From Paenibacillus illinoisensis NBRC 15959 (GTDB lineage Bacteria > Bacillota > Bacilli > Paenibacillales > Paenibacillaceae), in contig NZ_BIME01000006.1 of assembly GCF_004000925.1 (NCBI RefSeq), positions 310,001-374,000 on the forward strand: a stretch of DNA of 64,000 nt, read 5' to 3'. Of this stretch, positions 53,575-62,677 are shown piece by piece. Both the position numbers and the translations under genes were made by a program. The number at the start of each line of letters is the position of its first letter. Position 1 is the first letter of the stretch. The notes beneath the pieces are model-generated. The model was given only the letters and a program-made list of their open reading frames with translations, searched no databases and was not told where the DNA came from.

Positions 53575-53964
53575 ATGTTCGAATTAGATGTACGCAGCCG
53601 TAAGGCGATCTACGAACAGCTAGTGGACAAAATCAAGGAAATGATCGTATACGGTGTTCTCCAACCTGATGAGCAGCTTCCTTCGGTGCGCACACTGTCA
53701 GCGCAGCTGACCGTCAATCCGAATACGATTCAGAAGGCATATCGGGAGCTTGAACGCGAAGGGTATATCTACTCTTTGCAGGGAAAAGGGAGCTTCGTAT
53801 CATCGTCTGTGGAACATCCGAATGCAGCCATGAGAGATGAGATTAGAGCGGCACTGGTGAAGCTGATTGCAGAAGCGACGTATTCCGGTCTGACCAAGGC
53901 GGATATGACGCTTTTGTTCCAGGAAGCGATGGCCCGTATCGAAAAGGGGGAGCCGAATGATTGA
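53575..53964 (+). CDS. GntR-family regulator, YtrA subfamily
   Basis: This is a 129-residue short GntR regulator. A winged helix (about 10-75) contains YEQLVDKIKEMIVYGVLQPDEQLPSVRTLSAQL and NPNTIQKAYRELEREGYIYSLQGKGSF, followed only by a short helical tail, which defines the YtrA subfamily. AGAGGAGG precedes the ATG. It overlaps the ABC ATPase gene by eight bases and probably represses the operon; such operons often respond to cell-envelope antibiotics. Confidence 0.92.
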   Translation: MFELDVRSRKAIYEQLVDKIKEMIVYGVLQPDEQLPSVRTLSAQLTVNPNTIQKAYRELEREGYIYSLQGKGSFVSSSVEHPNAAMRDEIRAALVKLIAEATYSGLTKADMTLLFQEAMARIEKGEPND

Positions 53965-54856
53965 GCTGAATCAGGTCATTAAAGCGTTTGAACATGAAAA
54001 AGCGGTGGATGGCGTTACGATGCACATACATAAGGGATCGATCTACGGGTTGCTCGGTTCCAACGGGGCAGGCAAGACTTCGCTGCTCAAAATCATCGCA
54101 GGCATCTATCGTCAGGACAGCGGGTCCGTTCGCATTGACGGGGCTGAAATCTATGAAAATATGGACCTTAAGGGCCGCACGATTTTTATGGCGGATGCGC
54201 CTTACTTTTTCCCGCAATCCTCCATTGCCCAGATGGCTGCCTTTTATCGTTCGGTATATCCGCGCTGGAATGAAGAGCGATTCGCGCAGCTGGCCACTGT
54301 ATTCAAGCTGGATGTAAAACGCAAGCTGCATCGCATGTCCAAAGGCATGCGCAGGCAGGCAGCTGTATGGCTTGGGCTGAGCTGCATGCCGGAAGTGCTG
54401 CTCATGGATGAGCCGATTGACGGCCTTGATCCGGTGATGCGGCAGCAGATCAAAAATTTGCTGTTCCAGGAAGCCGCTGAGCGTCAGGTGACCATTATTA
54501 TTTCGTCCCATAACTTGCGCGAAATCGAAGATCTGTGTGACCACGTCGCCATTATGCACAAGGGCCGCATTATTGTAGAGAAGGATCTTGATGATCTGAA
54601 GGCCGATACTCATAAGATTCAGGTGGCTTTCCGTCATCCTGACGATGCCAAGGCGATGGATGAGCTGAATATTTTACATGAAGAGATGCGGGGAAGTGTC
54701 TCGCTGTACATTGTCAAAGGCAGTCGCGAGGAAGTGACGGAACGGTTCCGGGCCTTGAATCCTTATCTGCTGGACGTGCTGCCGCTGACGCTGGAAGAAA
54801 TATTTATTTATGAAATGGAGGATGCAGGGTATGATATTCAACCGATTATTCTGTAA
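53957..54856 (+). CDS. ABC transporter ATP-binding protein, YtrB-like
   Basis: This 299-residue ATPase has Walker A GSNGAGKTS, a modified signature region (MSKGMRRQAAVWLGLS), Walker B VLLMDEPIDGLDPV and H-loop ISSHNLREIE. A C-terminal extension of about 90 residues is usual for this class. It starts inside the GntR gene and its end overlaps the following membrane gene by 26 bases, so the three are one transcription unit. Confidence 0.92.
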   Translation: MIELNQVIKAFEHEKAVDGVTMHIHKGSIYGLLGSNGAGKTSLLKIIAGIYRQDSGSVRIDGAEIYENMDLKGRTIFMADAPYFFPQSSIAQMAAFYRSVYPRWNEERFAQLATVFKLDVKRKLHRMSKGMRRQAAVWLGLSCMPEVLLMDEPIDGLDPVMRQQIKNLLFQEAAERQVTIIISSHNLREIEDLCDHVAIMHKGRIIVEKDLDDLKADTHKIQVAFRHPDDAKAMDELNILHEEMRGSVSLYIVKGSREEVTERFRALNPYLLDVLPLTLEEIFIYEMEDAGYDIQPIIL

Positions 54857-56858
54857 CCGGGGCATCCTGTTCCAAAATTTCAGGCAGCACGGTTGGCTCG
54901 GAATACTATTTCTGCTCACATTGCTATTTTCGCTTCCGCTCTACATTGCAACAGAGCGAAGAGGTGGTGTAACGCAGCAGATTACCAGCTTGTTTCAGGC
55001 AAATGGGGAAACCCATATTTTGTTTGCGATCACGTTCCCGGTCGCGATGGGCATTTTTCTATTCCGTTATATGCAATCCGGAGCGCCGTCGGACTTGTTC
55101 CACGGTTTGCCACTGAAGCGCAAACATCTGTTAACGGTCAATCTGCTTTCCGGCTTTGGAATGATCCTGATCCCGATCTGGCTGACCACGGCGATTACAG
55201 GTTGGGTGTGGGCTGTGCAGGATCATATGGCCTTCATCTTTGACGGTAGTGAGATCTGGATGTGGGGCCTCAGCATGAGCATTTATTCGCTGTTTATGTT
55301 TATGCTGACTGTAGCTGTGGGCGTGTGCATCGGCCAATCTGTACTGCAGGGACTAACGGTTTATGCAATCCTGTTATTGCCTGTTGTGTTTTGGTTTATC
55401 TTTACACTGCACCTGCAGCATTATCTGTTTGGATATCCATATGGTGATATGAACAGCTACGCAGAGAAAATATCCCTTGTCCTTCGGATGGCTTCAATTA
55501 GGAACTATCCAGTGATCGGCACGGAACTCGTAATATATGCAGCTTTGGCCATCTTGTTCATCCCACTAGCTTATGTCTTATATGCCAAGCGTAAAGTGGA
55601 ATCAGCTACCCAGGCGATTACGTTTACCCTTGTAAAACCCATATTCCGCTTTGGCTTGATGTTTACGCTGGTTTTGATTGGCGGAGCCTACTTCACTATG
55701 ATTGCACCGCCAGGATCCACCGGGTGGACCATCTTCGGATATGTTCTAGGCGGCATTGTCGGTTACATTGTGGCCGAGATGATTATTCGCAAAACGTGGC
55801 TGATCTGGAACGTCAGATTACTGCCTAAGCTGGCTCTATATGGCCTTTTGTCCGGGTTAATTCTGTACGTGCCTGTCGCCGACTGGAACGGTTATGCTAG
55901 CAGAGTACCGGAAGTGAATGATTTCAAAAGCATTAAGCTTGGAGGAGATCGTTACACTTACGTAAACGGAGTGAATCAGAAAATCGATGATCATCCATTT
56001 TACTCGGATAATCCTGAATTTGTGGGGGCAGTCCTTGCTCTTCATCAGAAAATTATTGATTCCGATCTGCCCTTGCAAGACCCAGTAAATCCGAATGATG
56101 ATTATGACGAGTATGTGTATATCAGCTATAAGCTTAATAACGGCAAGGTCATGAAGCGGAAATACCAAATTCCTGAAACGGAATTCCGGCAGGAATTAAT
56201 GGCCTTGAAACAGTTGGAGGATTATAAAAAGGTAGCCTATGATACGTACAAACTGGATGAGGATATCCTCAGTATTGGTATCCGTTCCACCATCAGTTCG
56301 TATCGCAAAATATACATTGGCAGTCCTGACCAGGTTCGGGAGTTCAAGGAACTGCTGAAGCAGGATATTCTTGACCAGACCTATGAGGAACAGCGTTCCC
56401 CTTGGCAGTCGTTTGCATATGCAGAATTAAATCAGGAATCCTCCTCCAATGATCCGTATCAACCGAGAGATATGTGGAGTTACGAAATCAAACCGAGCTA
56501 TGACCGGGTGATTGGATGGTTAAAAGAGAACAAATTATATGATCAACTGCTTGTCACGGCAGACGAAATTGCTTCGGCGCAGTTCGTGAAGCAGGAGATC
56601 GACAGTCCGGGTAATCCTCAGTGGGTATATGCTCAGCCGGAATATATTGATGGAAGCCTAAGCGGCAACAAGCAGGTTGCGACTAAAAACAAAAAAATAA
56701 TTAGCGACCTGCTAGAACGTCAGCGATCAGGAGAGCGGACAGAGAAAGCAACCGTTTATCACATCAAGCTGAATGCCGTTCGTGGAGAAAACATCTATAT
56801 GATGCTGAAGGAAGAAGATTTAACCGAAGAGATGAAAGCTATTTTGTCCGAAAAGTAG
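54831..56858 (+). CDS. ABC transporter membrane protein with C-terminal DUF6449-like domain
   Basis: This is a 675-residue protein with nine to ten hydrophobic segments in the first 375 residues (YtrC/D-like permease: HGLPLKRKHLLTVNLLSGFG). A soluble domain of about 300 residues follows, probably outside the membrane. It resembles the DUF6449 region attached to such permeases in Bacilli. GGAGG precedes ATG 54831 and the reading frame begins within the ATPase gene. Transport substrate unknown. Confidence 0.82.
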   Translation: MIFNRLFCNRGILFQNFRQHGWLGILFLLTLLFSLPLYIATERRGGVTQQITSLFQANGETHILFAITFPVAMGIFLFRYMQSGAPSDLFHGLPLKRKHLLTVNLLSGFGMILIPIWLTTAITGWVWAVQDHMAFIFDGSEIWMWGLSMSIYSLFMFMLTVAVGVCIGQSVLQGLTVYAILLLPVVFWFIFTLHLQHYLFGYPYGDMNSYAEKISLVLRMASIRNYPVIGTELVIYAALAILFIPLAYVLYAKRKVESATQAITFTLVKPIFRFGLMFTLVLIGGAYFTMIAPPGSTGWTIFGYVLGGIVGYIVAEMIIRKTWLIWNVRLLPKLALYGLLSGLILYVPVADWNGYASRVPEVNDFKSIKLGGDRYTYVNGVNQKIDDHPFYSDNPEFVGAVLALHQKIIDSDLPLQDPVNPNDDYDEYVYISYKLNNGKVMKRKYQIPETEFRQELMALKQLEDYKKVAYDTYKLDEDILSIGIRSTISSYRKIYIGSPDQVREFKELLKQDILDQTYEEQRSPWQSFAYAELNQESSSNDPYQPRDMWSYEIKPSYDRVIGWLKENKLYDQLLVTADEIASAQFVKQEIDSPGNPQWVYAQPEYIDGSLSGNKQVATKNKKIISDLLERQRSGERTEKATVYHIKLNAVRGENIYMMLKEEDLTEEMKAILSEK

Positions 56859-57017
56859 ATCAAATGGTGAGCGGGAAGGGTTCTCCTGCTGCCGAATGTT
56901 TAGCCCGTAAGGCTTGCTTGACGAAATGATTGTGTTGGAATATATTAGAAAAGGTTGAGATTCGCGCTAAAAATAAGATATAACCGCGAATCATATAGGG
57001 GAACGGTTAATAAGGGA

Positions 57018-57067
57018 AGCACCCGTAGAATCAGGCAATAGTCTGATTTTGCGGGTGCTTTTTTTGT
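57018..57067 (+). terminator. Rho-independent terminator
   Basis: AAGCACCCGTAGAATCAG pairs with CTGATTTTGCGGGTGCTT (one mismatch region) and is followed by T7. It closes the GntR-ABC operon after about 160 gene-free bases. Confidence 0.88.
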
Positions 57068-57150
57068 GTTTTTTTCGGCCGATTCACCTTGGATCAAGTG
57101 GAGAACGAAGAAGCTGCACTACATTTTGAGTAAACGAGGAGGATGGTTCA

Positions 57151-58053
57151 ATGAACACGGTGGAAGATCACCAGACCATGGATGGTACTGCGAGTTCCGG
57201 CAGCGTAAGTGGCAGAATGGGGAGAGGCTTATTCGCTCGATTATGCATCGCACTGCTTCTGGTAGCCAGCATGGGTTCCATGCATCTTTTTACGTCGGCT
57301 GCCGAGGCGGCTGGCCCGGATCTTGGCGTAACTGCTCAGAAGTCGTGGGAAGCTCTGCTTAAGAAGGCGGATGCCCAGACGAAAGCTTCTCTTCAACAAA
57401 CGTATCAAAAAGTGGGCACATGGACGACGCAGGAGCAGAGCTGGGAGCAGAAAACCAAAACCCTTCATACAGCGAATACGGCTGAGTTAGCCAGGCTTCG
57501 TCAGGAAATACGAAAAACGGATGAAGCGAAACTGGCTGCACTGGCCGATACGCTGAAGCGTGCCCAAACCCGGTATGAGCCGATGTTTACATTGTACACG
57601 GCGGTCAACAAGCAGCTCGCTGCAGCCAGAGCAGCCAAAAACAAGGATTGGACTGCCGCGCTCCGTGCTCAGGCAGACACGCTGAAACCTGCTGTACAGC
57701 TGGCGAAGGCAGACATTCGCATCAAGAAACAGCAGTTGGCCGATGCCCGCAAACGCAAAAGTACAGAGGATAAGCATCTGCGCACCATGCTTGCGGCTGC
57801 AGACCCGTTCAAGAAACAGATTCAAACCGCCAAAAAACAGGCAAGCCTGTCCAAAGAGCGATATACGAACGCATTGAAATTGTTCAAGCAGAATATCAAA
57901 GACGGCCAGCCTTCACGTGTATTAAGTTCACTGAATCAGCTCTCTTCTGCTACGGAGAAGTGGGCTGGATCCAAACAAAATATCTACACATTGGAGCAAA
58001 AAGTTGCGGATACCTACCTGAAAGTGAAAAAAGAACTGGCCAAGAAGTCGTAA
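57151..58053 (+). CDS. Secreted coiled-coil protein, function unknown
   Basis: This 300-residue protein has an unusually long N-region (about 28 residues) before a signal-peptide core (ALLLVASMGSMHLF) and a cleavage site near AAEAAG. The mature part is almost entirely helical, rich in Lys, Ala and Gln, with heptad patterns (AKADIRIKKQQLADARKRK). I do not recognise a domain; it resembles extracellular or wall-associated coiled-coil proteins. GAGGAGG precedes the ATG. Confidence 0.75.
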   Translation: MNTVEDHQTMDGTASSGSVSGRMGRGLFARLCIALLLVASMGSMHLFTSAAEAAGPDLGVTAQKSWEALLKKADAQTKASLQQTYQKVGTWTTQEQSWEQKTKTLHTANTAELARLRQEIRKTDEAKLAALADTLKRAQTRYEPMFTLYTAVNKQLAAARAAKNKDWTAALRAQADTLKPAVQLAKADIRIKKQQLADARKRKSTEDKHLRTMLAAADPFKKQIQTAKKQASLSKERYTNALKLFKQNIKDGQPSRVLSSLNQLSSATEKWAGSKQNIYTLEQKVADTYLKVKKELAKKS

Positions 58054-58120
58054 TAAATGGAAACCCTGCCAGTACCCCAGGCGTACACCACTTTAGATGC
58101 AGACAGACGAAGGATCAGAG

Positions 58121-59146
58121 GTGACCCTGTTGCAGTTAAATTTAAACACCGAAGGTACGGCGAGGCCGTGGTACAGACGCAAGCCATATTGGATTCCGGG
58201 CGTGATCGTAATGGTAACTATACTTACTCTTTATATCGGCGCACAGATTACACCCAAAATTCCTATTTTCTTTTTGAAAACACTAATCAAGCTTGCTCCA
58301 TCTGATTCAGATGTCGTTATGGCTGAAGGGGTAAGCCATCTAAAGGACGTCGCCTATATTGATGGGGGACGCAGCAACAGTACGATGGATATCTACTATC
58401 CGTCAGCAGCGACTGAATTGCTGCCTGTTGTCTTGTGGGTGCATGGGGGCGGTTGGGTCTTGGGTGACAAAAAAGACATAGCCGACTATGCGATGCAGTT
58501 GGCTGAGCGGGGGTTCGTGGTCGTCAGTATGAACTATGCACTTGCACCAGATGCCACATATCCGACGCCTGTATTCCAAACCAATCAGGCTCTGACTTAT
58601 ATCCAGAATCATGCCACCGAATTTAAGGGAGATCCCCATAATATTTTTCTCGCAGGCAATTCCGCGGGTGCTCAGATTGCCAGTCAGACCGCAGCAGTGG
58701 TAACCAATCAGGCCCTTGCTCAGATAATGAACATACAACCCTCGATTCAACCGGAAGCGCTGCGAGGTGTCCTTCTATACTGTGGCCCTTATAACATGAG
58801 TACCGTTGGTGAAAGCGGGTTTCCTCTTATCCGGACATTCCTCTGGTCTTATACGGGGATCAAGGCTTTTGAGGAATTTCCCCGTCTGGATGAGATGTCG
58901 ACCGTGCTGCAGGTTACGCCGAATTATCCGCCTTCATTTATTACTTCAGGCAATCATGACCCGTTAACCGGGCAATCGGTTGAACTGGCACAGACCCTGA
59001 AACGACTGGATGTTGAAACGGAAACGTTGTTTTTTACCGCTTCTGCGGAAAAGCTGGGACATGATTATCAATTTCAACTTCAGACCGATGGCGGGAAAAG
59101 GGCGCTGGAGGAGGCTGTCCGATTTTTGCAGAAGCATCGTCGATGA
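58121..59146 (+). CDS. Membrane-anchored alpha/beta hydrolase (esterase/lipase-like)
   Basis: This protein of about 341 residues has an N-terminal TM segment (PGVIVMVTILTLYIGA) and a hormone-sensitive-lipase-type hydrolase domain. The oxyanion motif is VHGGGWVLGDK, the nucleophile Ser is in AGNSAGAQIA, an acidic residue is in GNHDPLTG, and the catalytic His is in KLGHDYQF. GTG 58121 is favoured (GAAGGAT 6 nt upstream); ATG 58097 lacks a ribosome binding site. The substrate is unknown. Confidence 0.85.
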   Translation: MTLLQLNLNTEGTARPWYRRKPYWIPGVIVMVTILTLYIGAQITPKIPIFFLKTLIKLAPSDSDVVMAEGVSHLKDVAYIDGGRSNSTMDIYYPSAATELLPVVLWVHGGGWVLGDKKDIADYAMQLAERGFVVVSMNYALAPDATYPTPVFQTNQALTYIQNHATEFKGDPHNIFLAGNSAGAQIASQTAAVVTNQALAQIMNIQPSIQPEALRGVLLYCGPYNMSTVGESGFPLIRTFLWSYTGIKAFEEFPRLDEMSTVLQVTPNYPPSFITSGNHDPLTGQSVELAQTLKRLDVETETLFFTASAEKLGHDYQFQLQTDGGKRALEEAVRFLQKHRR

Positions 59147-59198
59147 AGCAGCCGGACTATGGTACACTCAGGTGTAAACGATGTGCAGGAGGCTATGA

Positions 59199-59678
59199 AT
59201 GGCTGATAAAGAAGATTTGACCCGATTCGGCGTGGCATTCCCTACTCCGCTGATTGAACAGTTTGATGAATATATCGAAGAGCGTGGGTACAAAAATCGG
59301 TCCGAGGCGTTTCGTGATCTGGTTCGCAAAACTTTACTGGAGCCTTCCCGTCTACGGTCCGAGCAGGATGTGGCAGGAACGATTGTCATGGTCTATGACC
59401 ACCATATCAGCGATCTGCCTGTCCGTTTAATGGAACTGCAGCATCATGCACATCATGACATTATCTCCAACATGCACGTTCATCTGAACCACGACCAATG
59501 CCTGGAGGTTATCGCCGTAAGGGGGAACCTCGGACGCTTGCGACATCTGCATCAACAGATTCAGGTGCAAAAAGGAGTGCTCTATGCCGAGCTCTCTGTT
59601 ACATATGTGGATGAGCTGAACGAACTCGCAAGCCGCCACAGCCATGATCACCATCACGGCGAACATCATCATGAATGA
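59199..59678 (+). CDS. nikR: Nickel-responsive regulator NikR with His-rich tail
   Basis: This is a 159-residue metalloregulator. The N-terminal ribbon-helix-helix (TRFGVAFPTPLIEQFDEYI) is followed by an ACT-like metal domain with ligands at the E. coli spacing: His82, His93, His95 and Cys101. The C-terminus carries an extra histidine-rich tail (HSHDHHHGEHHHE) that could bind further metal. AGGAGG precedes the ATG. No nickel transporter or urease gene is adjacent, and no obvious NikR palindrome was found in the short upstream gap. Confidence 0.93.
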   Translation: MADKEDLTRFGVAFPTPLIEQFDEYIEERGYKNRSEAFRDLVRKTLLEPSRLRSEQDVAGTIVMVYDHHISDLPVRLMELQHHAHHDIISNMHVHLNHDQCLEVIAVRGNLGRLRHLHQQIQVQKGVLYAELSVTYVDELNELASRHSHDHHHGEHHHE

Positions 59679-59723
59679 GATCAGGGACTAAGCTAATGGA
59701 AAACGCTTTTCAATAGAATCAAG

Positions 59724-59758
59724 AAAACAGCCGATAGAAGTGATCGGCTGTTTTTGTT
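59724..59758. terminator. Bidirectional terminator
   Basis: AAAACAGCCGAT/ATCGGCTGTTTT arms around a 7-nt loop with flanking T/A runs. It ends nikR and the convergent kinase gene. Confidence 0.88.
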
Positions 59759-59809
59759 TAATTAACTGGCAGTATAAGTTGAATTTTGGGGTTTCAATAA
59801 ATGGGTCTG

Positions 59810-61768
59810 CTACAATGCTGTTGAATTGGATAAGGGCTCGCTTTGGCCGTTCGCTTTTCGTTTATAATTTTTCTCCACAGGGATTTGGAAGCTCCAGTCT
59901 CCGATGAGCAGATCCTGCTGAGCCTGGTCATCGGACAGGACTAACTGGTTTACATTGACACTCAACAGGAAATGGTCTGGAGGAGGCGAGGATTCAATAA
60001 AATAATATTTAATGGTCCCGTTTTTGGCTAACGTTACACCTGAATCCGTGGCGATGCCGGGAACAGCTTTTATCGTTGAAACATCCAGAGTAAAATTAGG
60101 CTTGACCGATTGTTTCACCCACTGCGACTCTGATATCTGGTTAGTATGTTTCATGGAGTATTGGATGTTAAGACTCTGACCGTCGAAATAGTAATTATGA
60201 ATGAGAAGTGTATAGCCTTTGTCTGTTTTACCGGTTATTAAAGCCATCTCGTTATTTCCGCTTCTTGACGTCATCGCTGAATCACCAGCTTCATTGAAGA
60301 GGGAAGGCAGCTTTAGCACGAGAGCGGAGGTGAATGAATTGTTAACGCTGAATAGTACCACCGCACATACGAGTAACACCATCATCGGTAACGCAGCAAT
60401 CCTGAAGTGTAAAAAACGTCGCTGCTGCATAAATAATCTTTGTTTCTGAGCCTGACCTTGTTTGGGGAGCTCAGTGGGGAACCTCTCGATTTCATTCTCA
60501 TTATGAATTCCTTCTAATGCTGTTGCATGTGCCCGATTGGGGCCGTAAATCGAGAACCGCGTCTCAAATAGGGTAGCTTTCCTGCTGCTGCGCGCGGTGA
60601 TGTATCCTCCGTGTACCTCAATAATACTTTTCGTAATGGCTAGACCAAGACCGGTGCCCCCGGTCTGCTTTGACCTAGAGTTCTCTACCCGATAAAAACG
60701 GTCGAAAATATAAGGCAAATCCCTTTCCGGAATGGGGGGGCCATAATTTTGAATCCGCACAATCAACACATCTTCATCCTGTTCGATATCAATATCGATA
60801 TATTTTCCTGTTTGCCCATACTGGATGGCATTAGCGATTATATTCTCGAACGCCCGTACCAACAATCCTCCGTCCGCTTGGGTCTTGAATTCGCCTTCTT
60901 GTATATTCAGTCTGATTTCCATACCTGCTTTCTCCGTGATCGGCACGAATTCCTCGGCAAGCTGACCGATTAACCCGGCGATATCAAGCTCTCCGAGCTC
61001 CAGAGGCATGCCGTTGTTAATACGCGTATATTCGAACAGTTCGTCGATTAATCGACGAAGCGACAGAGATTTCTCATAGGCAATGTTAACAAAATAACGC
61101 ATCTCCACTTCATCTTGATACCGATCCTTTTCGATCACTTCGAGGAAACCGAGAATTGAGGTGAGTGGAGTACGCAGATCATGGGAGACACCGGTAATCA
61201 AATCGTTTTTAGTCTTTTCTGCCTTCCGTTCCTCCGCTATAGAATGCTTCAATTGCATACTCATCTGGTTAATGCTGCGCGCGACCTCACCCAATTTATT
61301 ACCGGCAATTTCCGGAATTTGATGGTCGAACTGGCCGCTCGCAATTTCCTCCAAACCACATGTGATCTCCGCCAAGTAATGATCCCATTCGGTGCTCAAA
61401 TGATTCATACTCTCAGCGATCACGCTTAGTTCATCCTTGCTTTTGATCGTTACCACATTTCCGAAACGACCTGCCGATATTTCCTGCAACCCTGCATTGA
61501 TCGCGCGCAAATCTCGAACCAAACGTAGGCTGGCAAGGAAAAAAGTGACGGGAAACAGAATTATACCGGTTATGATCATCACGCGAATGGACCCGGCTTG
61601 CTCGATGAACCAATTGATCGGGACAGCCGCGTAATCCATTTTTTGCAGTGCACCTGCCATGACATACCCCAAAAAAATAGCTGCGCCTGTTAAAGCCAGG
61701 CTTGCAACCATGATCAGCATTAATCTCCAACGAATCGTATATAGCCACTGTGGTTGCATATTACTCAC
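59810..61768 (-). CDS. Histidine kinase fused to a C-terminal TM and DUF4179-like domain
   Basis: This is a 652-residue protein. TM1 (about 14-36) and TM2 (about 60-80) are followed by two HAMP-like segments (82-131, 135-182), the kinase core with His196 (GVSHDLRTPLTSI), and an ATPase domain with ENIIANAIQYG, FDRFYRVENSRSKQTGGTGLGL. After a charged linker, a third TM (about 457-474) leads into an extracytoplasmic domain (TSALVLKLPSLFNEAGD, GYTLLIHNYYFDGQSLNIQYSM) typical of DUF4179 anti-sigma-like proteins. The frame is continuous with no sign of an assembly join. It overlaps its response regulator gene by eight bases. Confidence 0.85.
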   Translation of the reverse strand: MSNMQPQWLYTIRWRLMLIMVASLALTGAAIFLGYVMAGALQKMDYAAVPINWFIEQAGSIRVMIITGIILFPVTFFLASLRLVRDLRAINAGLQEISAGRFGNVVTIKSKDELSVIAESMNHLSTEWDHYLAEITCGLEEIASGQFDHQIPEIAGNKLGEVARSINQMSMQLKHSIAEERKAEKTKNDLITGVSHDLRTPLTSILGFLEVIEKDRYQDEVEMRYFVNIAYEKSLSLRRLIDELFEYTRINNGMPLELGELDIAGLIGQLAEEFVPITEKAGMEIRLNIQEGEFKTQADGGLLVRAFENIIANAIQYGQTGKYIDIDIEQDEDVLIVRIQNYGPPIPERDLPYIFDRFYRVENSRSKQTGGTGLGLAITKSIIEVHGGYITARSSRKATLFETRFSIYGPNRAHATALEGIHNENEIERFPTELPKQGQAQKQRLFMQQRRFLHFRIAALPMMVLLVCAVVLFSVNNSFTSALVLKLPSLFNEAGDSAMTSRSGNNEMALITGKTDKGYTLLIHNYYFDGQSLNIQYSMKHTNQISESQWVKQSVKPNFTLDVSTIKAVPGIATDSGVTLAKNGTIKYYFIESSPPPDHFLLSVNVNQLVLSDDQAQQDLLIGDWSFQIPVEKNYKRKANGQSEPLSNSTAL

Positions 61769-62474
61769 CCCTTACTTTTTCATCACTTTCTATTTTGTAT
61801 CCAATTCCCCATACGGTTTTGATGATTCGCGGTTCGCGTGGGTTAGATTCTATCTTCTCACGGAGCTTTCGGATATGTACCATAACGCTATTTTTTGACT
61901 CCATAAAGGGCTCGTTCCAGACCTCTTCGTAGATACGATCCATACTAAGCACCGTCCCTCTATTAACTGCCAACATATGAAGGAGTGCGAACTGGCGGGG
62001 AGTTAACTTAATTTCCTGCTGATCGACCTTTACCGTATGGGACGCAATATTAATGGTAACATTTTCGATGTGTATTTCGTTCGCATTAGCCGCAATGGCG
62101 TTGAACTGGTTCATCCTTCGAAGCTGTGACTTGATACGTGCGATCAGCTCGAGTGGGTTGAATGGTTTGGTTACGTAATCGTCAGCGCCGATGCTGAGAC
62201 CTGATATTTTATCGATATCTTGGCCTTTAGCCGACAGCATGATGATGGGTATAGGATTCGTTTCTCGTATTTTCATACATGCTTGCAACCCGTCCATCTC
62301 GGGCATCATGAGATCAAGTACAATTAAATCGATTTGTTGCGAATTCAGAATCTTCAGTGCCTCCACGCCATTCGACGCTTGCAGGAGCTTGTAGCCTTCG
62401 TTATTGAAATAGATACTCATTAATTGGATGATTTCCGCTTCGTCATCCACCATCAAAATCGTACTTTCCGCCAT
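61761..62474 (-). CDS. OmpR-family response regulator
   Basis: This is a 237-residue regulator. The receiver has Asp10, Asp11 and phospho-acceptor Asp54 (IVLDLMMPEMDG), and Lys in DDYVTKPFNP. A winged-helix DNA-binding domain follows (ending VWGIGYKIE). AAGGAGG precedes the ATG. It is paired with the unusual kinase downstream and divergent from the sugar-binding protein gene, a possible target. Confidence 0.95.
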   Translation of the reverse strand: MAESTILMVDDEAEIIQLMSIYFNNEGYKLLQASNGVEALKILNSQQIDLIVLDLMMPEMDGLQACMKIRETNPIPIIMLSAKGQDIDKISGLSIGADDYVTKPFNPLELIARIKSQLRRMNQFNAIAANANEIHIENVTINIASHTVKVDQQEIKLTPRQFALLHMLAVNRGTVLSMDRIYEEVWNEPFMESKNSVMVHIRKLREKIESNPREPRIIKTVWGIGYKIESDEKVRGE

Positions 62475-62677
62475 AGGTCCTCCTTGATTCTGTATCTACC
62501 TTACATTGGAAGGCAGCAAGATAATTATAAGCGATTTTTTTTATGCATTGAGTAACGTCAGTATTAATTAAGGAAATGATAAGAAGTACGGTAGTTCGAT
62601 GATAAGCTTTCACCTCTATACTTAGTTCAACACAAGCGAATAATCGTTTGAACAAAAATGGAGTGGAGGTTTTATTT

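Noticed and set aside
59697-59716. cre-like palindrome around AAAACGCTTTTC after nikR
   Set aside because: Three mismatches and no downstream gene on either strand starting there.
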